Below, piece by piece: positions 48,089 through 58,486 of a stretch of DNA of 64,000 bases (positions within the stretch are counted from its first letter, which is position 1; each line of letters opens with the position of its first letter). Where the stretch lies: positions 1-64,000 of the forward strand of contig JAJKFJ010022980.1 in assembly GCA_027382625.1 (NCBI GenBank). Direction: 5' to 3'. The DNA comes from Tetmemena sp. SeJ-2015. Lineage: Eukaryota > Ciliophora > Spirotrichea > Sporadotrichida > Oxytrichidae. The translations under genes were made by a program, and so were the position numbers. The notes under the pieces are model-generated. The model did not search any database. It saw only the letters and a program-made list of their open reading frames with translations, and had not been told where the DNA came from.

Positions 48089-49198
48089 ATGGCTCTCAGG
48101 CGACACTTATTCACTAAGAAAATATCTCTAGCTCTAATAACGCTCCTCTCCTCTACTTTCTTAGCTGGTGCTTTCAAAAACTTCATTACTGTGCAGGAAG
48201 GTTTACAGAAGGACTAATTCACTTGGATTGAAGAGAAGGGTCAGTACCTAGAAGGAAAGGCTTGGCCTGCTAACTTCTCATTCCCTCTGAACTATTAGGG
48301 CGAGTTTGATGTGTACTGGAACCAGTAACCCTAGGGGGAGGATGAGGAAGTGCATCAGTACAAGTTTGAGTATCGCCACTTCATAGACTCAGTTAACAAC
48401 AGATTCAAGGTTGATGCTATTCCCTATAACCAACTTTATCTTGGATTATATGTGTGAGCTTAAGTTTATTAAGAAGATAAACATGATTCCAGACAGGACT
48501 GTGAAGGTATACGATTTGGAGAAGAAGCACTTGTATGTGGCTAGTCCTCAGAAGAATATGTGCCTGCGCTATGATATTCAAGACCTATCACCACCCTCTA
48601 TGACAAGGAGAGACGTGCCCCTCAGTCTCAAGAACATCTATTCAGAAACTTTGTAAATATTCCCTAGTTAACTTATTGTAAAACTTGGAATGAGGAAAGT
48701 GGACTGACTGAGTATCTAGGCAAGTTCAAGATCACTCTACAGAGAAACAACGGAACTAAAGTCAAAATTAGGAGTTACTCTAAACTTATGATGAAATTTT
48801 AAGTATCTAGCGGCAGATACCACATTTTCAGAAACAAGCAGACATTTTTGGAACCAGAGCAGGACTTGAAGAATTCAGCCACTGGAGCTTTGACTTTCCT
48901 CTACTTTGATGAGGATTTCAAGCTTGTTGGAGGTGCAACAACCCAAGCCATGAATAACGCTCAATACTTTTTCCAAGTGAAAAAGCTAAAATATCTAATA
49001 AATATATTCAATTGAAGTGGCTGGCAAGCAAGGAGGACTGAGGGAGATAAGTGAGAAAGAGCTGAAGCACTCATCATGGGTAGTGGAGCAGGCAAGTACG
49101 ACATCGAGTTTGTGATGGTGGAGTGCATCGATTACTTCAAGGACGAGTACATAGTCATCAACGGCCATCACGTCGTCAGACTTCTCAGGAACCAGTGA
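48089..49198 (+). CDS. Secreted or lumenal protein, unknown
   Basis: ATG at 48,089 with a signal peptide: basic start then LALITLLSSTFLAGAF. The mature part has aromatic, beta-rich sequence (WPANFSFPLNYQGEFDVYWN; KFIKKINMIPDRTVKVYDLE; GALTFLYFDEDFKLVGGATT) and ends SGAGKYDIEFVMVECIDYFK...RNQ with TGA at 49,196-49,198. Frame changes near 48,420-48,450, 48,650 and 48,985-49,080 suggest IES or introns that I could not place exactly. No family recognised. A lectin- or lipid-binding-like beta protein is possible but not shown. Confidence 0.65.
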
Positions 49199-49325
49199 TC
49201 AATTAATACTATCTCATCTTATTTTTCATTCCTGACTTCTATGATTTGTCCTTCATAACAAAATAAAATAAATAAATTAGTGTTACAAATTCAGCGAATC
49301 ATAATTTTCAAGCTTCAACAGCACT

Positions 49326-50608
49326 ATGATTAAATTTTTAATCCTCCATTTATGCTTCCTCTGGATTTTCGATATTGTGTTGGACATAATCTTCTTCCTA
49401 TAAAACTTTAAAGCCGAAGCAATATTCTTCAGCTATATGTCCCTCAACTATTTGCGACTCTTCTTATCTCTTATTAGCTCTTAAAGCTATCTTTCTCTCT
49501 AGCCCCTCTCCCAAAGCTCAAGGTAATAGAGTTCTCTCATACTAATTGATCCACCTTCTAAACTCTCTTACCGAGGTTCTCCTTAAACAAACTGCCCTCT
49601 CACTTCATACTCTACTTCAACTTAATTTTTGAGAGAATAAATTAAAATCACTTCAAGCCCTTCTTGATTCTGAAAGAATTCTACCCCTCATTAATTCATC
49701 TTGTTGAAATTGATCTGCTTGCTATATCTGCGGGAGTTCTATTTCAGAGTTTATTGAGATAGAAAAGAGATTGTGCATCCTTTGAACAGCCCTTCTCTCC
49801 CTTGACATCCTCATCAAGTATGCGTACTTCTGGGGATTATAATAGTTGTCTAGTAGCTGCTTTGAGATCGCCCAGTCTATCCAAGTCAGCATAATCCCTA
49901 CCACCCATCTCATTACAGCGAGATATTTCTAACTCTCATCAGCTCCAAGAGATAGAAATAAGTTTACAGTGATATTAAGCCAAAGCTATGAGCATATTGC
50001 CAGTCTCATATATCCATAAAGCAGAGTGATTTAGGTTTTAAAGTTAAGCGAAAAAGCTTATCTTAAGAAGGCAATAGCAAGCAAGCAATTCAAAACTGAG
50101 CTCAAAAGCAGAAGTATTTTAATTAATATGGCAAAATAGAAAATTTAAGTAGGGAAGTTACAAGATACAGTTGGGATATACTTAGGGTGAGGAAGCTATC
50201 TCACGAATCTTCAAATGGAGAGTCAGGGATGTCATTTGATTTCTAAGTTTACTTGCTTATTGTGCTCTAATTGCCAAGTATAGAGAGCAAGCTTTGACTC
50301 AGGTACAGAAACTTCATAACAATTATAGTACTTAAAATAATTTTCATGAAGTCTATCATTGGGATATAGTGCAATATCTATTCATTTCTTTGTTCAAGGA
50401 ATTCCTGCAGTCTCGTTTTTAGCCATTCGCACCCTTTTCTTCATCTGATATGAGAGTTTTGAGAATTTATATTCTCCAAAGCGTTTTAACTTTAATTGTC
50501 TTGAAATTCAGGGCGACTCATTTTATCTTTACTGCAATTGAGCTATTTAAATTATAGTCGTTTATCAGTCAAACCTTTGCATTTTATTCTTATTAAACCA
50601 AATAATGA
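49326..50608 (+). CDS. Multi-span membrane protein, unknown
   Basis: ATG at 49,326 opens MIKFLILHLCFLWIFDIVLD, followed by further hydrophobic spans (YLRLFLSLISS; FLSLLAYCALIAKY; VLRIYILQSVLTLIVLKFRA). The region in between is polar and partly coiled (LSEKAYLKKAIASKQFKTEL). Stop at 50,606-50,608. Several frame changes (near 49,525, 49,720-49,780, 50,180 and 50,240) indicate unresolved IES. No transporter or channel signature recognised. Confidence 0.6.
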
Positions 50609-50710
50609 TATAGACTCATCAGAGATAAAATATGCAGGAAGTGTAAAGGAAAATCGGTCTTGCTTAAAAGTTGAAGGTTTATAGTCTTAGAGTTTAGATA
50701 ATGATATCAG

Positions 50711-52069
50711 TCAATATTGCTCGACTATTGTCGTGGTAGTAGTTGTAGTAGGCAGAGTCTTAGCAGTGGTTGTGGCATTCTTGGCTGGGTGCAAGTGATG
50801 CTTGAGGCACTTGCACTTGGTTCCATCCTTGAGTTTGTAGCCTGTGCCCTACGCAGTATCTGCAGATGAGAATGTTGCCAAACTTCTTTATACATCTCTC
50901 GCAGGGGCACCAGTAGGTTGACTTCCACTCGTAGCCTTGTCCCCTACAAATGATACAGTCTGGGTTGGCTTTGATGACTGGAAGGTTTGCAGGCTTGGTT
51001 CCCATACCAGTTGAGTATGGATTTGTCATTCCTGTGCCAACTGTGTAAAGACTTAAAAGTGAATAGTTAACTTTAATTTCATAGACTTGAATTAGCGACC
51101 AAGTTAGGGAAGGTCTAGAATGTAGTGATAGGCGTGTTGTATTCTCTGAGGCAATACTCGCAAGCTCTCCAGTCTTGTGCCTTCTTCTGGTACTTGTATC
51201 CAGTGCCATAGCAGAGTGAGCATGAGGGGTTAGATTGAATCTGAGGGAAGAATAATTAAATTAACTTATGAAGGAAAGTAGAGGGTATGGCTTTGTAAAC
51301 CTCAGGAATCATTTGTGCTTCTTGAGTCAGAAGTGGAAGTGAGGTGCCTCCGAATTCCCTCAAGCACTCAGCGCATTCATTAGAAACGCTCCTAATGAAT
51401 AAACTGGTATTCTTGTAATTTTGATTGAGACCACTATTATTATTCAGAAAGATAGGAGTAGCCCATTCCATAGCAGAGAGTGCAATTTTGGCGAGCCTAG
51501 AGTCGAGGGCAAGTTGCTTGGGAGCGAGCAGTATATGCATTCATGTTAAGGAGCCACGATTTGCTCAGTCACAACTGTAGTTAAAGTATGCATTAATATA
51601 GTTGCTGGCTAAACTGGGCTGACTTTCTCAAGACCTAGAGGCTTTTGAACTGGAGGAGGGTAGTATCCACCCTGAGGATACTGGCCCCAACCAGTAGCCA
51701 TCGCCTAACCTTGCATAAATAAAGATATAATTATTTGTAAGCAGGGGATAAGGCTGAGGCTGAATTTTCTCAGTGGTTCCCATAGTTTCAACCATAGTAG
51801 GAGCGGTCATGGGCATTTAAGTGGTAGTGGTGGTGGTTGTGTAAGTGACTGGTGCTGAGGTGGTGTAAGTGACAGGTGAGGATGAGATATACTCAGTGCC
51901 ACTTGTGGCTGTGGTGTTGGTTGCGAATAGCACCTCTTCTTGTTCAGGAAGAATGACAGGCTGGGTCATTGCGGTGCCTTTGACGTGCTTTTGGGTTTGA
52001 GTGTAAGTAGTGGTGGGTGCGTCAGTTTGGTGGTGCTTGTGCTTGTAGTGCTGATGAGTTTCTTCCATT
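50711..52069 (-). CDS. Thr-rich protein with CXXCXGXG-type cysteine repeats
   Basis: ATG at 52,069 (MEETHQHYKHKHHQTDAPTT). The N-terminal part is His/Thr/Val-rich with a tract of about 8 Thr. A Gly/Tyr/Pro stretch (GWGQYPQGGYYPPPVQK) follows, then cysteine motifs like the DnaJ zinc domain: CSLCYGTGYKYQKKAQDWRA followed by CEYC, CIICRGQGYEWKSTYWCPCE followed by RC, and CRYCVGTGYK-type, ending in a second Thr tract and TGA 50,711-50,713. There is no J-domain. In DnaJ these repeats bind zinc; here a zinc-binding structural or adaptor role is inferred. Breaks near 51,700, 51,540 and 51,045-51,120 are introns or IES. Confidence 0.7.
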
Positions 52070-52631
52070 CTAATTAGTTATGAGTTCGGAGAATGAGGTG
52101 AAGTTACTTAGATGTGTGGTTATTGAGTGGTTGTGAAGTGGTTGTGGAATCAAGAAGATTGCTGTGAATCCTTGGCCTAGAATAATTAAATTGAATGAAT
52201 CTACTTCTACAACTAATCTCAACTTACTTTATAAAGCAGGCAATTAATAATTATAAACTCCCTCTATTTATTGGTTAAAATACTTTTCTACATCAACTTT
52301 CTTTCTCGTAATCAACTACTATGGATGGATGTAAAGAGGAAGGAGGTTGAAGTTTAAAATAAAATATAGTTAGCTGCTTAAGAAAAGACCCTCAGTTTAA
52401 TATAAACTCAAATTATTTTTTATGTTTTTAAAGTTTGAGAAGAGATTATCTGAATTACTGATCCAGACAAATAGAACTTTTGCATCATTCTAATCTGTCC
52501 TTTTAAGAAATAATTGATTGAAAAAGCATTGAATTTATAATTTTCAGAGCTCATTAACCTCCTCATCAACAAAATTTACAAGCATGCTTATTATATTTCA
52601 ACTGCTTTTTGGGTCTGAGGTGAGCTGGTGC
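52070..52631. other. Intergenic spacer
   Basis: Between the starts/ends of two minus-strand genes. AT-rich. Nothing recognised. Confidence 0.4.
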
Positions 52632-54509
52632 TCAGATGGTCCACTCGAGGAGGAGGCCAAAGTTGTAGTTGGCCTGGCTGGGCTTCTGGACTACGTTGCA
52701 GAGGTTAACGTCGTCGGAGAAGACCACCTTCAGGTTCTTGTCGAATTTGTGGATCCATGAGACTCCCAAGTTCCAGTTCTTGCCCATGGTCACTTAGTCT
52801 TGAGGGTGATGTCCTTGGTCAAGTTGTACTCGCCACCGAAGTTGAAGCCAAGTCCGTATGGCAAGCCACAGCAACCAGCAGGCTCCTTCTTGAGGTTGTA
52901 GGCAAGCTCGAGAGATTGGGGGTCCCTTTATTTAGCCAGGGTTTGGCTCCCTTAGGGGCTCAGTTTAGGGAAGAAGTCTCCCTTGGCGTTCTTGAGGGCG
53001 AGGAGTCCAACTAGAGACTTGAGGTCAGTGAGGTTGTGCTCCAGCTTGTAACCGAGGTGGTACTCGTTCAAGTTGAAATTGAGAGACTGCTTGAGGAGTC
53101 TCTGTTGGTTCTCGGTGTTCCACACGAAGTCAACCTATGCTCAAGTTAGTCAGAGTTTAAAGCGAAGAATAAATTAACTCAGGAAAGATGAAGTCAGATT
53201 TAGAAAAATCTTGGTTAGTAAACTTCTCATTTAATAATTTGCTCTATCTTAAAGACAGTAGATAGCTTTGTATGAGCTCACTCTGATGAGGATATAGATA
53301 TAGAGAGTGGTAAGGTTTAAAATGAGTGAGAGTCAAAGTCCTTTTCAGAACAGAAAAGCTTCTCACTAAAGTTTGAGTGCTTTTCCATTTTAAAGGAATG
53401 AGGGAGAATATAATTAAGATTCAGGCAGCAACGCCACTCCACGATTAATTCTAAGTTAATAGATATGTAAATAGAGTGAGTGCTTCAGTATCTTATAATA
53501 TATAACTCAGACCCACTGGCTTGGGAGCCGGGGCACTCTCCAGTTGGCTCGACTCATTTTAAGATACTCAAACTCCTTACTAGAAGCTTGGCATTCTCAT
53601 CTCTCTAGCAACTGTTTAATAAATTAATAAAATTTGAACTACGAGAGCTGAAGAGGATTTGGATATGGTAATGGCTTGGCTCAATAGATATAGAATAGAA
53701 ATGGAAGCATTTTCGGAAGTGATGTGAATGGTGATGGGACTTACAGTGAACCAGGGTCTGATGGGGCCGAGCTTGGGGAAGCCAACCTTCACAGTTTCAG
53801 TGTTATCTAGTCTGCCGTTTGAGGGAGAGTAAACTTACTATTACTCCAAATGTATATCCTATCAGAATAAAAGGAGTTATACTTGGAGACGTGCTTGAGG
53901 GCAACAGTTCTGTCGTCGTTGTTGTGCTCCTTGGGCTTGAAGCCGATCTCGTAGTTAACGAAAGCATTCATTCAACACCTATCTTCAATTTAATTAACAT
54001 TTGCGGTCTTAGATTGGCAATCTTGAGCTTGTGAGAAAGATCCTGGATGTTGTACTTGAGGGTGGTGGCGTTAGCAACTCCGTAGCTAAGTGAGCTGGTC
54101 TCCTGGCCTTCTTTCTGCTCAATCTGCTTCTGCAGTCTGAAGATGTGGCGCAGGCCCTATATTCAAAGTTTAACCACTTTATTTCAGCAAGCGCCATCTC
54201 CTTTTCGTATCTTTGACTCTTGAATACATTCATAACCATATGCGTATTTCAAAGCATATGTGATGAATCAAGCCGATCAGAAAGGAGTGCGAATGAGAAG
54301 CATTTACTTACGACTCCCTCGCCTGGGTTTGAGTTGATTCTAATGATGGCTGGATGGCTAAGATAGTAGTTCTTGGTGAATCTCTCTAATCATCCATTAA
54401 CCAACAAAGCATAATCTTAAAATCAAACCCACTACCTATAGCATACTACATTTTTTATCTTACGTTCGTGGTCAGAGATCAAATCTCCGTAGAATTGGGT
54501 CTTGGGCAT
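52632..54509 (-). CDS. Mitochondrial outer-membrane porin (VDAC-like)
   Basis: ATG at 54,509 (MPKTQFYGDLISDHE), then alternating beta-strand sequence: NATTLKYNIQDLSHKLKIAN, NAFVNYEIGFKPKEHNNDD, VKVGFPKLGPIRPWFT, LNEYHLGYKLEHNLTDLKSL, GLGFNFGGEYNLTKDITLKT and the C-terminal strand QANYNFGLLLEWTI, stop 52,632-52,634. Length after excision (about 290 aa) and the closing strand pattern suit eukaryotic porins, which carry metabolites across the outer membrane. GC-rich codons suggest high expression. Two IES are resolved. A 610-nt GT..AG interruption lies at 53,135-53,744. One missing base near 52,792 breaks the frame between LKTK and VTMGKNWN and may be a sequencing error or a real lesion. Confidence 0.7.
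53135..53744 (-). other. 610-nt intron or IES in the porin gene, with GC-rich hairpin
   Basis: On the minus strand it begins GTAAGT and ends CATAG, joining PWFT to VDFVWN. A 2-bp GT pointer would give the same product. It is over ten times longer than the other introns here, so an intron carrying its own IES is likely. Inside, 53,493-53,575 forms a 9-bp stem (AGTATCTTA/TAAGATACT) around a GC-rich imperfect hairpin. Confidence 0.65.
53802..53875. other. IES, 74 bp, pointer GTTAT
   Basis: GTTAT at 53,802-53,806 and 53,876-53,880. On the minus strand excision gives VSKYNTETVKVGFPK in frame. Confidence 0.85.
53969..53997. other. IES, 29 bp, pointer CATT
   Basis: CATT at 53,969-53,972 and 53,998-54,001. 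Excision gives ANLRPQMNAFVNYEIG in frame; splicing at the nearby GT..AG would hit a TGA. Confidence 0.8.
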
Positions 54510-54868
54510 CTCTTTTACTAACAATAACTAATTATTTAATTTATTGCCAAAGTATAATTGGAAGTTTAAAATGGGAGTTTGCTATTTCGTAATAGATTGT
54601 AAATTTGGCAATATAGATTGAGGTTGAAGATATAATTATAGTTAGGCTGATTAAGATAAAGATCCCCTTATATCACTGTTTTAATTAAATCATTAAACAA
54701 ACAAGAATCCATTCGCTCTCTAAATTATTTCGCTCTCACGAAACTGTTTTTTCCCAATTAAAATTGACCATTAAATTTTAGACTGAGCAAAAGGGAGATA
54801 TCCAAAAAGAGATATGCGACTACTACTTTGAAATATTATTAAACTTTAATACTACTAAGCTAACTCAT

Positions 54869-56317
54869 TCACTCTTTGAATTAGCAATTGATCATAAATC
54901 TTTAGTTAAGTTATCTTGCTCGTTCATTCTTAAGAGTAGGAGTTGTTTCGGGAGGATTTAGAGAGAAAAAAAAATTGATATATAAATTAGCATTTGATTT
55001 CCCACCATTTTAACCTTAGATATTTGGCGCACCAATAGATTCACTATATCCGCCGCCAGTTGCCTAACCTCCCATTCTCAATTTTTCGTCGTCTGAATCA
55101 TTAGGAGCTCCTTATAAATTAGGTCTAGTGGTTATAAATGCTCCTCTGTTCTAAGGAGGCTCTTCTCTGAGTGAAACTCCGCTATGTGATTAGAACTCAA
55201 AGTTTTCGTCCTAGGAGGATCCTCTATTCTGGCGAGATTCGTTTTGATTCAGAGTTTAGTTTGCGCTTTGTTAAGTTGTACTTTGGCCTGTGATCTCAAG
55301 ATGAATTTATTTCGTCTCCTCATCAAAAACTCTATTCACACTTCTCTCTTTAACCAAAGAGGGAGTGCGAATTAAGACACTGCTATTGGCAGGCATTTGC
55401 ATGTTCATTTTACTGTTGGAACCTTAGTCAGGGGCACCACCGCCTGCTCTGGGGCTTAACTTCGGAGAAGGAGTTCGCGATTCCTTAATATTTGAAGAGT
55501 GATGAAGACATTTGCCCGCTACTGAATTGACTCATCTCAGACACTTTGCGACTATTTGGGTGAAAACATTTTCTAAAATATGCATTATAATAGGTCAGAG
55601 TATGTGTTTGAAGTATTCAATAATTGTGGTCCTTTCTATTTTCTTTATAGGATTAAACAATGGATCGTTTTAGGGATCTTAAAATATATCACCTTAATAT
55701 ATAAGACTGTAAAAACATCTGCTATGTAGTTTCGAGCATTCATGATGGTTTAGTTCAACGGAGGTTGCTGAATATAGTCATCAATTTTAGACTAAAGTTT
55801 TAGATAAGATATACTTGTTTCTATATTAATCTTACAAGCATGCTTTGAAGATAGATGTCTGGGAATCCCTGAGTGTTCTTGCAAATTTTGTTCACAAGTG
55901 TTTTAATGATGTCCTTTTTAAATGTTGTAGGTGAGCATCTCCTGCTAAAGACTTGACAAGATAGCAAACACGACTTCGTTGAAGCGCTGTGACCTCTCTT
56001 CCTAGTTATCGATTTGCCCACTGCAAAGCGATTCTTGATGAGAACTCAAATCCTTCTGAATTTGTTCTAAATAGGTAAGGACATAAGGAGGCTTCAGTAT
56101 TCTTACAAGTTATAGCTCTCTCCCAAAAGTCAATCTCCTGCCAGATTCTATGGTCGGAAATAAGCTCATAAAGAAACTTCTTGCTGTTCTAGCCACCTTA
56201 TGAAGCAGGATTGAAATAAAATGTAGACTACAGCAGCAGACAGTTTACTGCAACGTATGTGTCAGCAACGTTTATTATCTCGTCAAGAACGATTTTTATC
56301 AGCTAACTTATCGACAT
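54869..56317 (-). CDS. Uncharacterised gene, frameshifted first segment, low-complexity C-terminus
   Basis: ATG at 56,317 (MSISQLIKIVLDEIINVADT) and ELISDHRIWQEIDFWERAIT. Relative to its near-copy at 60,217-60,581 this version has an extra base near 56,085 that shifts the frame. Coding then resumes (KDIIKTLVNKICKNTQGFPD; QTIMNARNYIADVFT) and ends in a Ser/Pro/Gln/Asn-rich tail (KESRTPSPKLSPRAGGGAPD; NDSDDEKLRMGGQATGGGYS), stop 54,869-54,871. The tail could be a separate gene starting at 55,535. No family recognised. Confidence 0.5.
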
Positions 56318-56331
56318 GATACTCTGATCTG
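55952..56331 (-). repeat. Duplicated first coding segment, copy 1
   Basis: About 380 bp nearly identical to 60,217-60,601, same orientation. Shared from CTTGACAAG at one end to gatctgatgaattt at the other, where the TBE-like remnant begins in this copy. Confidence 0.9.
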
Positions 56332-57000
56332 ATGAATTTAAATTACAAATATATTTATGACGAATTAAAGATCACTTTCCTCAAAGGAATTCTTGCTGAT
56401 GAGAAGAAAGCTCTCAAAACAATCGATGTCAACATGATGGAGATCCCAAACTATCCTGAGATCTCAGTCACTAATATGTATGACGATGCGATGGGAGATC
56501 CGGAGGTTGCTCTATTCCTTCCTAACAAGGAACAACTCTCAAACAAGTTGCCAGAACGAAGGTTCTTCTTTGGCGTCCTTGCTACTGTACGTGCAGAGTA
56601 CCTCAAAGAGATCATTGAAGATGCACACAGGAAGAGATTCTAAGTAGAGGAGAACGACCCAAAGAAGCGAAGGAATAGTTATCAGCGACCGAATGGTTTG
56701 AGCAGCTTCAGAAGTATCCCTACTTCTCTAGTAAGTTTTAGAGTTTAACTGTGTAGAGAAACCTGGCACTGGCATCTACTTAATGAAGGAGAGAGCAAAG
56801 GTATTCAGAGCACGGAAGCAAAATACAAGCATCGAGGTGAGCAAGCGTCTATCACTATTTCAAACTTAGGGACGACGAGATGCACATAGATGCTGGAGCA
56901 AAGGTTCGAAGATGAGGAAGCTAGGTCCATCTGGCCCAACAGAAGAGAGAAAGGAACCTCTTAAGAATCCCTTCTTCCAGATAAGCAAAAAGTGACTAAG
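56332..57000 (+). pseudogene. TBE-like accessory ORF, broken
   Basis: Opens inside the element (YIYDELKITFLKGILADEKK; MYDDAMGDPEVALFLPNKEQ; LPERRFFFGVLATVRAEYLK) for 104 codons. It then continues through frameshifts: LSATEWFEQLQKYPYFSS, KPGTGIYLMKERAKVFRARK and a Pro/Glu-rich end. It looks like the smaller non-transposase gene of TBE elements, but I am not certain which. It cannot make a full protein. Confidence 0.6.
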
Positions 57001-57036
57001 TCATTAAGTTAAGCTTAAATGCTTTTCCTAAAATAT

Positions 57037-57219
57037 TCACTCTACCTTATCTCGCACATAACTTTGTCTTCTCTTCTTCCACTCTCTTACAACTTTCTCA
57101 CTATTAAAATCCTCTGTATCGATAGCTAAATCATGCATCAAGTGATAGCCACTAGCAGATTCTATAGTGGTTTTAACTAAGTTAGTTAAAACACCAATAG
57201 CGTTGCTCTGGCTACTCAT
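57037..57219 (-). CDS. 60-aa ORF abutting the broken transposase
   Basis: ATG at 57,219 to TGA: NAIGVLTNLVKTTIESASGY, then EKVVREWKKRRQSYVRDKVE. It begins where the transposase similarity stops, in a different frame. It may be the first segment of another gene or part of the element. Confidence 0.4.
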   Translation of the reverse strand: MSSQSNAIGVLTNLVKTTIESASGYHLMHDLAIDTEDFNSEKVVREWKKRRQSYVRDKVE

Positions 57220-58049
57220 TAAAAACAGGAGTAATGTTCAACTTTAGCTATGCCTTCTTCGCTTCCTTTGCTTGGTAGCTGAGTTTGTCAACGAGTAGAA
57301 CGATCTCACCGTCTGTGATCTTCTCTCTGAGCTTCTTAAGGAACGCAACATACTGCTCTCGCTTGATAGAGCGAGGATGAAGGACATAAGCTTCTAAGCC
57401 TGAGCTTCGCTGATTCCTGCAAGTAACGCACTTGTAGTTATATTTACTTTCTACTCGTAAACTTCTATGTATCGTGCTTCTTGTACCAACTCTTCTTCAT
57501 GAAGGTGTTGTGTGTGAACACAGCTTCGTCAGCACATACAAACTTCACGCTATCCTCTCAAAACCCTGAGCAGTGTAAATATATTCAGATTAATATAATA
57601 AAATGGCTTAGTGAAGTCTATAACTAGCTTCACTCATTCACAGTTTAGTACGTTATGCCATTTCAACGATAGATGTTTGCTACAGTCTACGGAGAGATCT
57701 TGAGATAAGGAAACTATCTATGGAAAATCTTCGCGCGCTACTCCAAACTGAAGTGCGCTTAGTGGCGAAGAGTTTGAGGATCAATCAAATAATTGATGTG
57801 CACATCTTGAAACTTAGAAGTGCGATGAGGAACAGCTGCAACTCCTAACTTTCTCATCTGCAAAGCAACTTTCAAATGCGAGAGTATAGTGCGCGCTGGC
57901 ACTCTCAACATTTTTGCGATGGATTTGATGTTGAGAACTGGCTATTACTACTGATAAGGGTGACTACATCCATACCTTAGAGTCAAAATGAAACTGAGAT
58001 AGGATGGATCATGTAGTTATTTTTGAGTAATTTCGCGTTTGACTCGCAT
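57215..58049 (-). pseudogene. TBE-type DDE transposase, truncated and frameshifted
   Basis: ATG at 58,049 (MRVKREITQKQLHDPSYLSF). It has an N-terminal helix-turn-helix (KMLRVPARTILSHLKVALQM), HFSLEQRAKIFHRQFPYLKI and SPQTVANIYR. The first catalytic Asp region is KFVCADEAVFTHNTFMKKSW and the second is EIVLLVDKLSYQAK, where family members usually have D-N. Similarity ends at NITPVFNE, just before the region with the third acidic residue, so that residue is missing. In-frame TGA codons and at least three frameshifts confirm it is dead. Such transposases cut DNA at IES-like ends and, in Oxytricha, are implicated in genome rearrangement. Confidence 0.75.
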
Positions 58050-58053
58050 GATT

Positions 58054-58486
58054 ATAAGTATTAATAAAGAAATTAATTATACACAACTTATTTTCACTTT
58101 CTTTTTATGAGATTTTTATTTTATTAAGAAAGAACTTCAACTTTCATGAAAATTTCATTTAATTTTATTGATTATAAGGATCTTAGCAAAAAATTATTGA
58201 CTTTTGAAGACTTCAAGATATTTTTTATCCATTAAATGAAGCAAGATATAAATTTAAGTAAGTTTAAGAAATTAAAATGAATGAATTGTAGAATTTCTTA
58301 TAAAATAGATATTCAATTAAATTTACTTATTACTGATTAGGACTGAAAAGTTACAGTAATGCTTGCCTCAACCTTTTGCTTTTTTATTTCGCCCTTTATT
58401 GAATATTCTTTAAATTAATATCTAATAAATTTAAATTTGAAAAAGGTATAGAATTATAATTTGTTAATAAGCATCATCTAAACAAA
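58054..58486. other. AT-rich spacer
   Basis: No gene or terminal inverted repeat of the TBE-like element recognised here. Confidence 0.4.

Larger units (their letters stand above)
56332..58053. mobile_element. Truncated TBE-like (Tc1/mariner-type) transposon
   Basis: A minus-strand DDE transposase remnant and a convergent plus-strand accessory ORF, the arrangement and families expected of hypotrich telomere-bearing elements (TBE). Full TBE elements are about 4 kb with a third, larger gene and telomere-repeat ends; neither is present, so this is a fragment. Its left end coincides with the edge of the duplicated segment at 56,331. Confidence 0.7.

Noticed and set aside
53519..53570. tRNA gene (Pro-UGG-like loop cttggga)
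   Set aside because: The anticodon stem does not pair with a 7-nt loop, no TTCGA-type T-loop with a stem follows, and the outer stem is 9 bp with AT linkers. Kept only as a structured hairpin.
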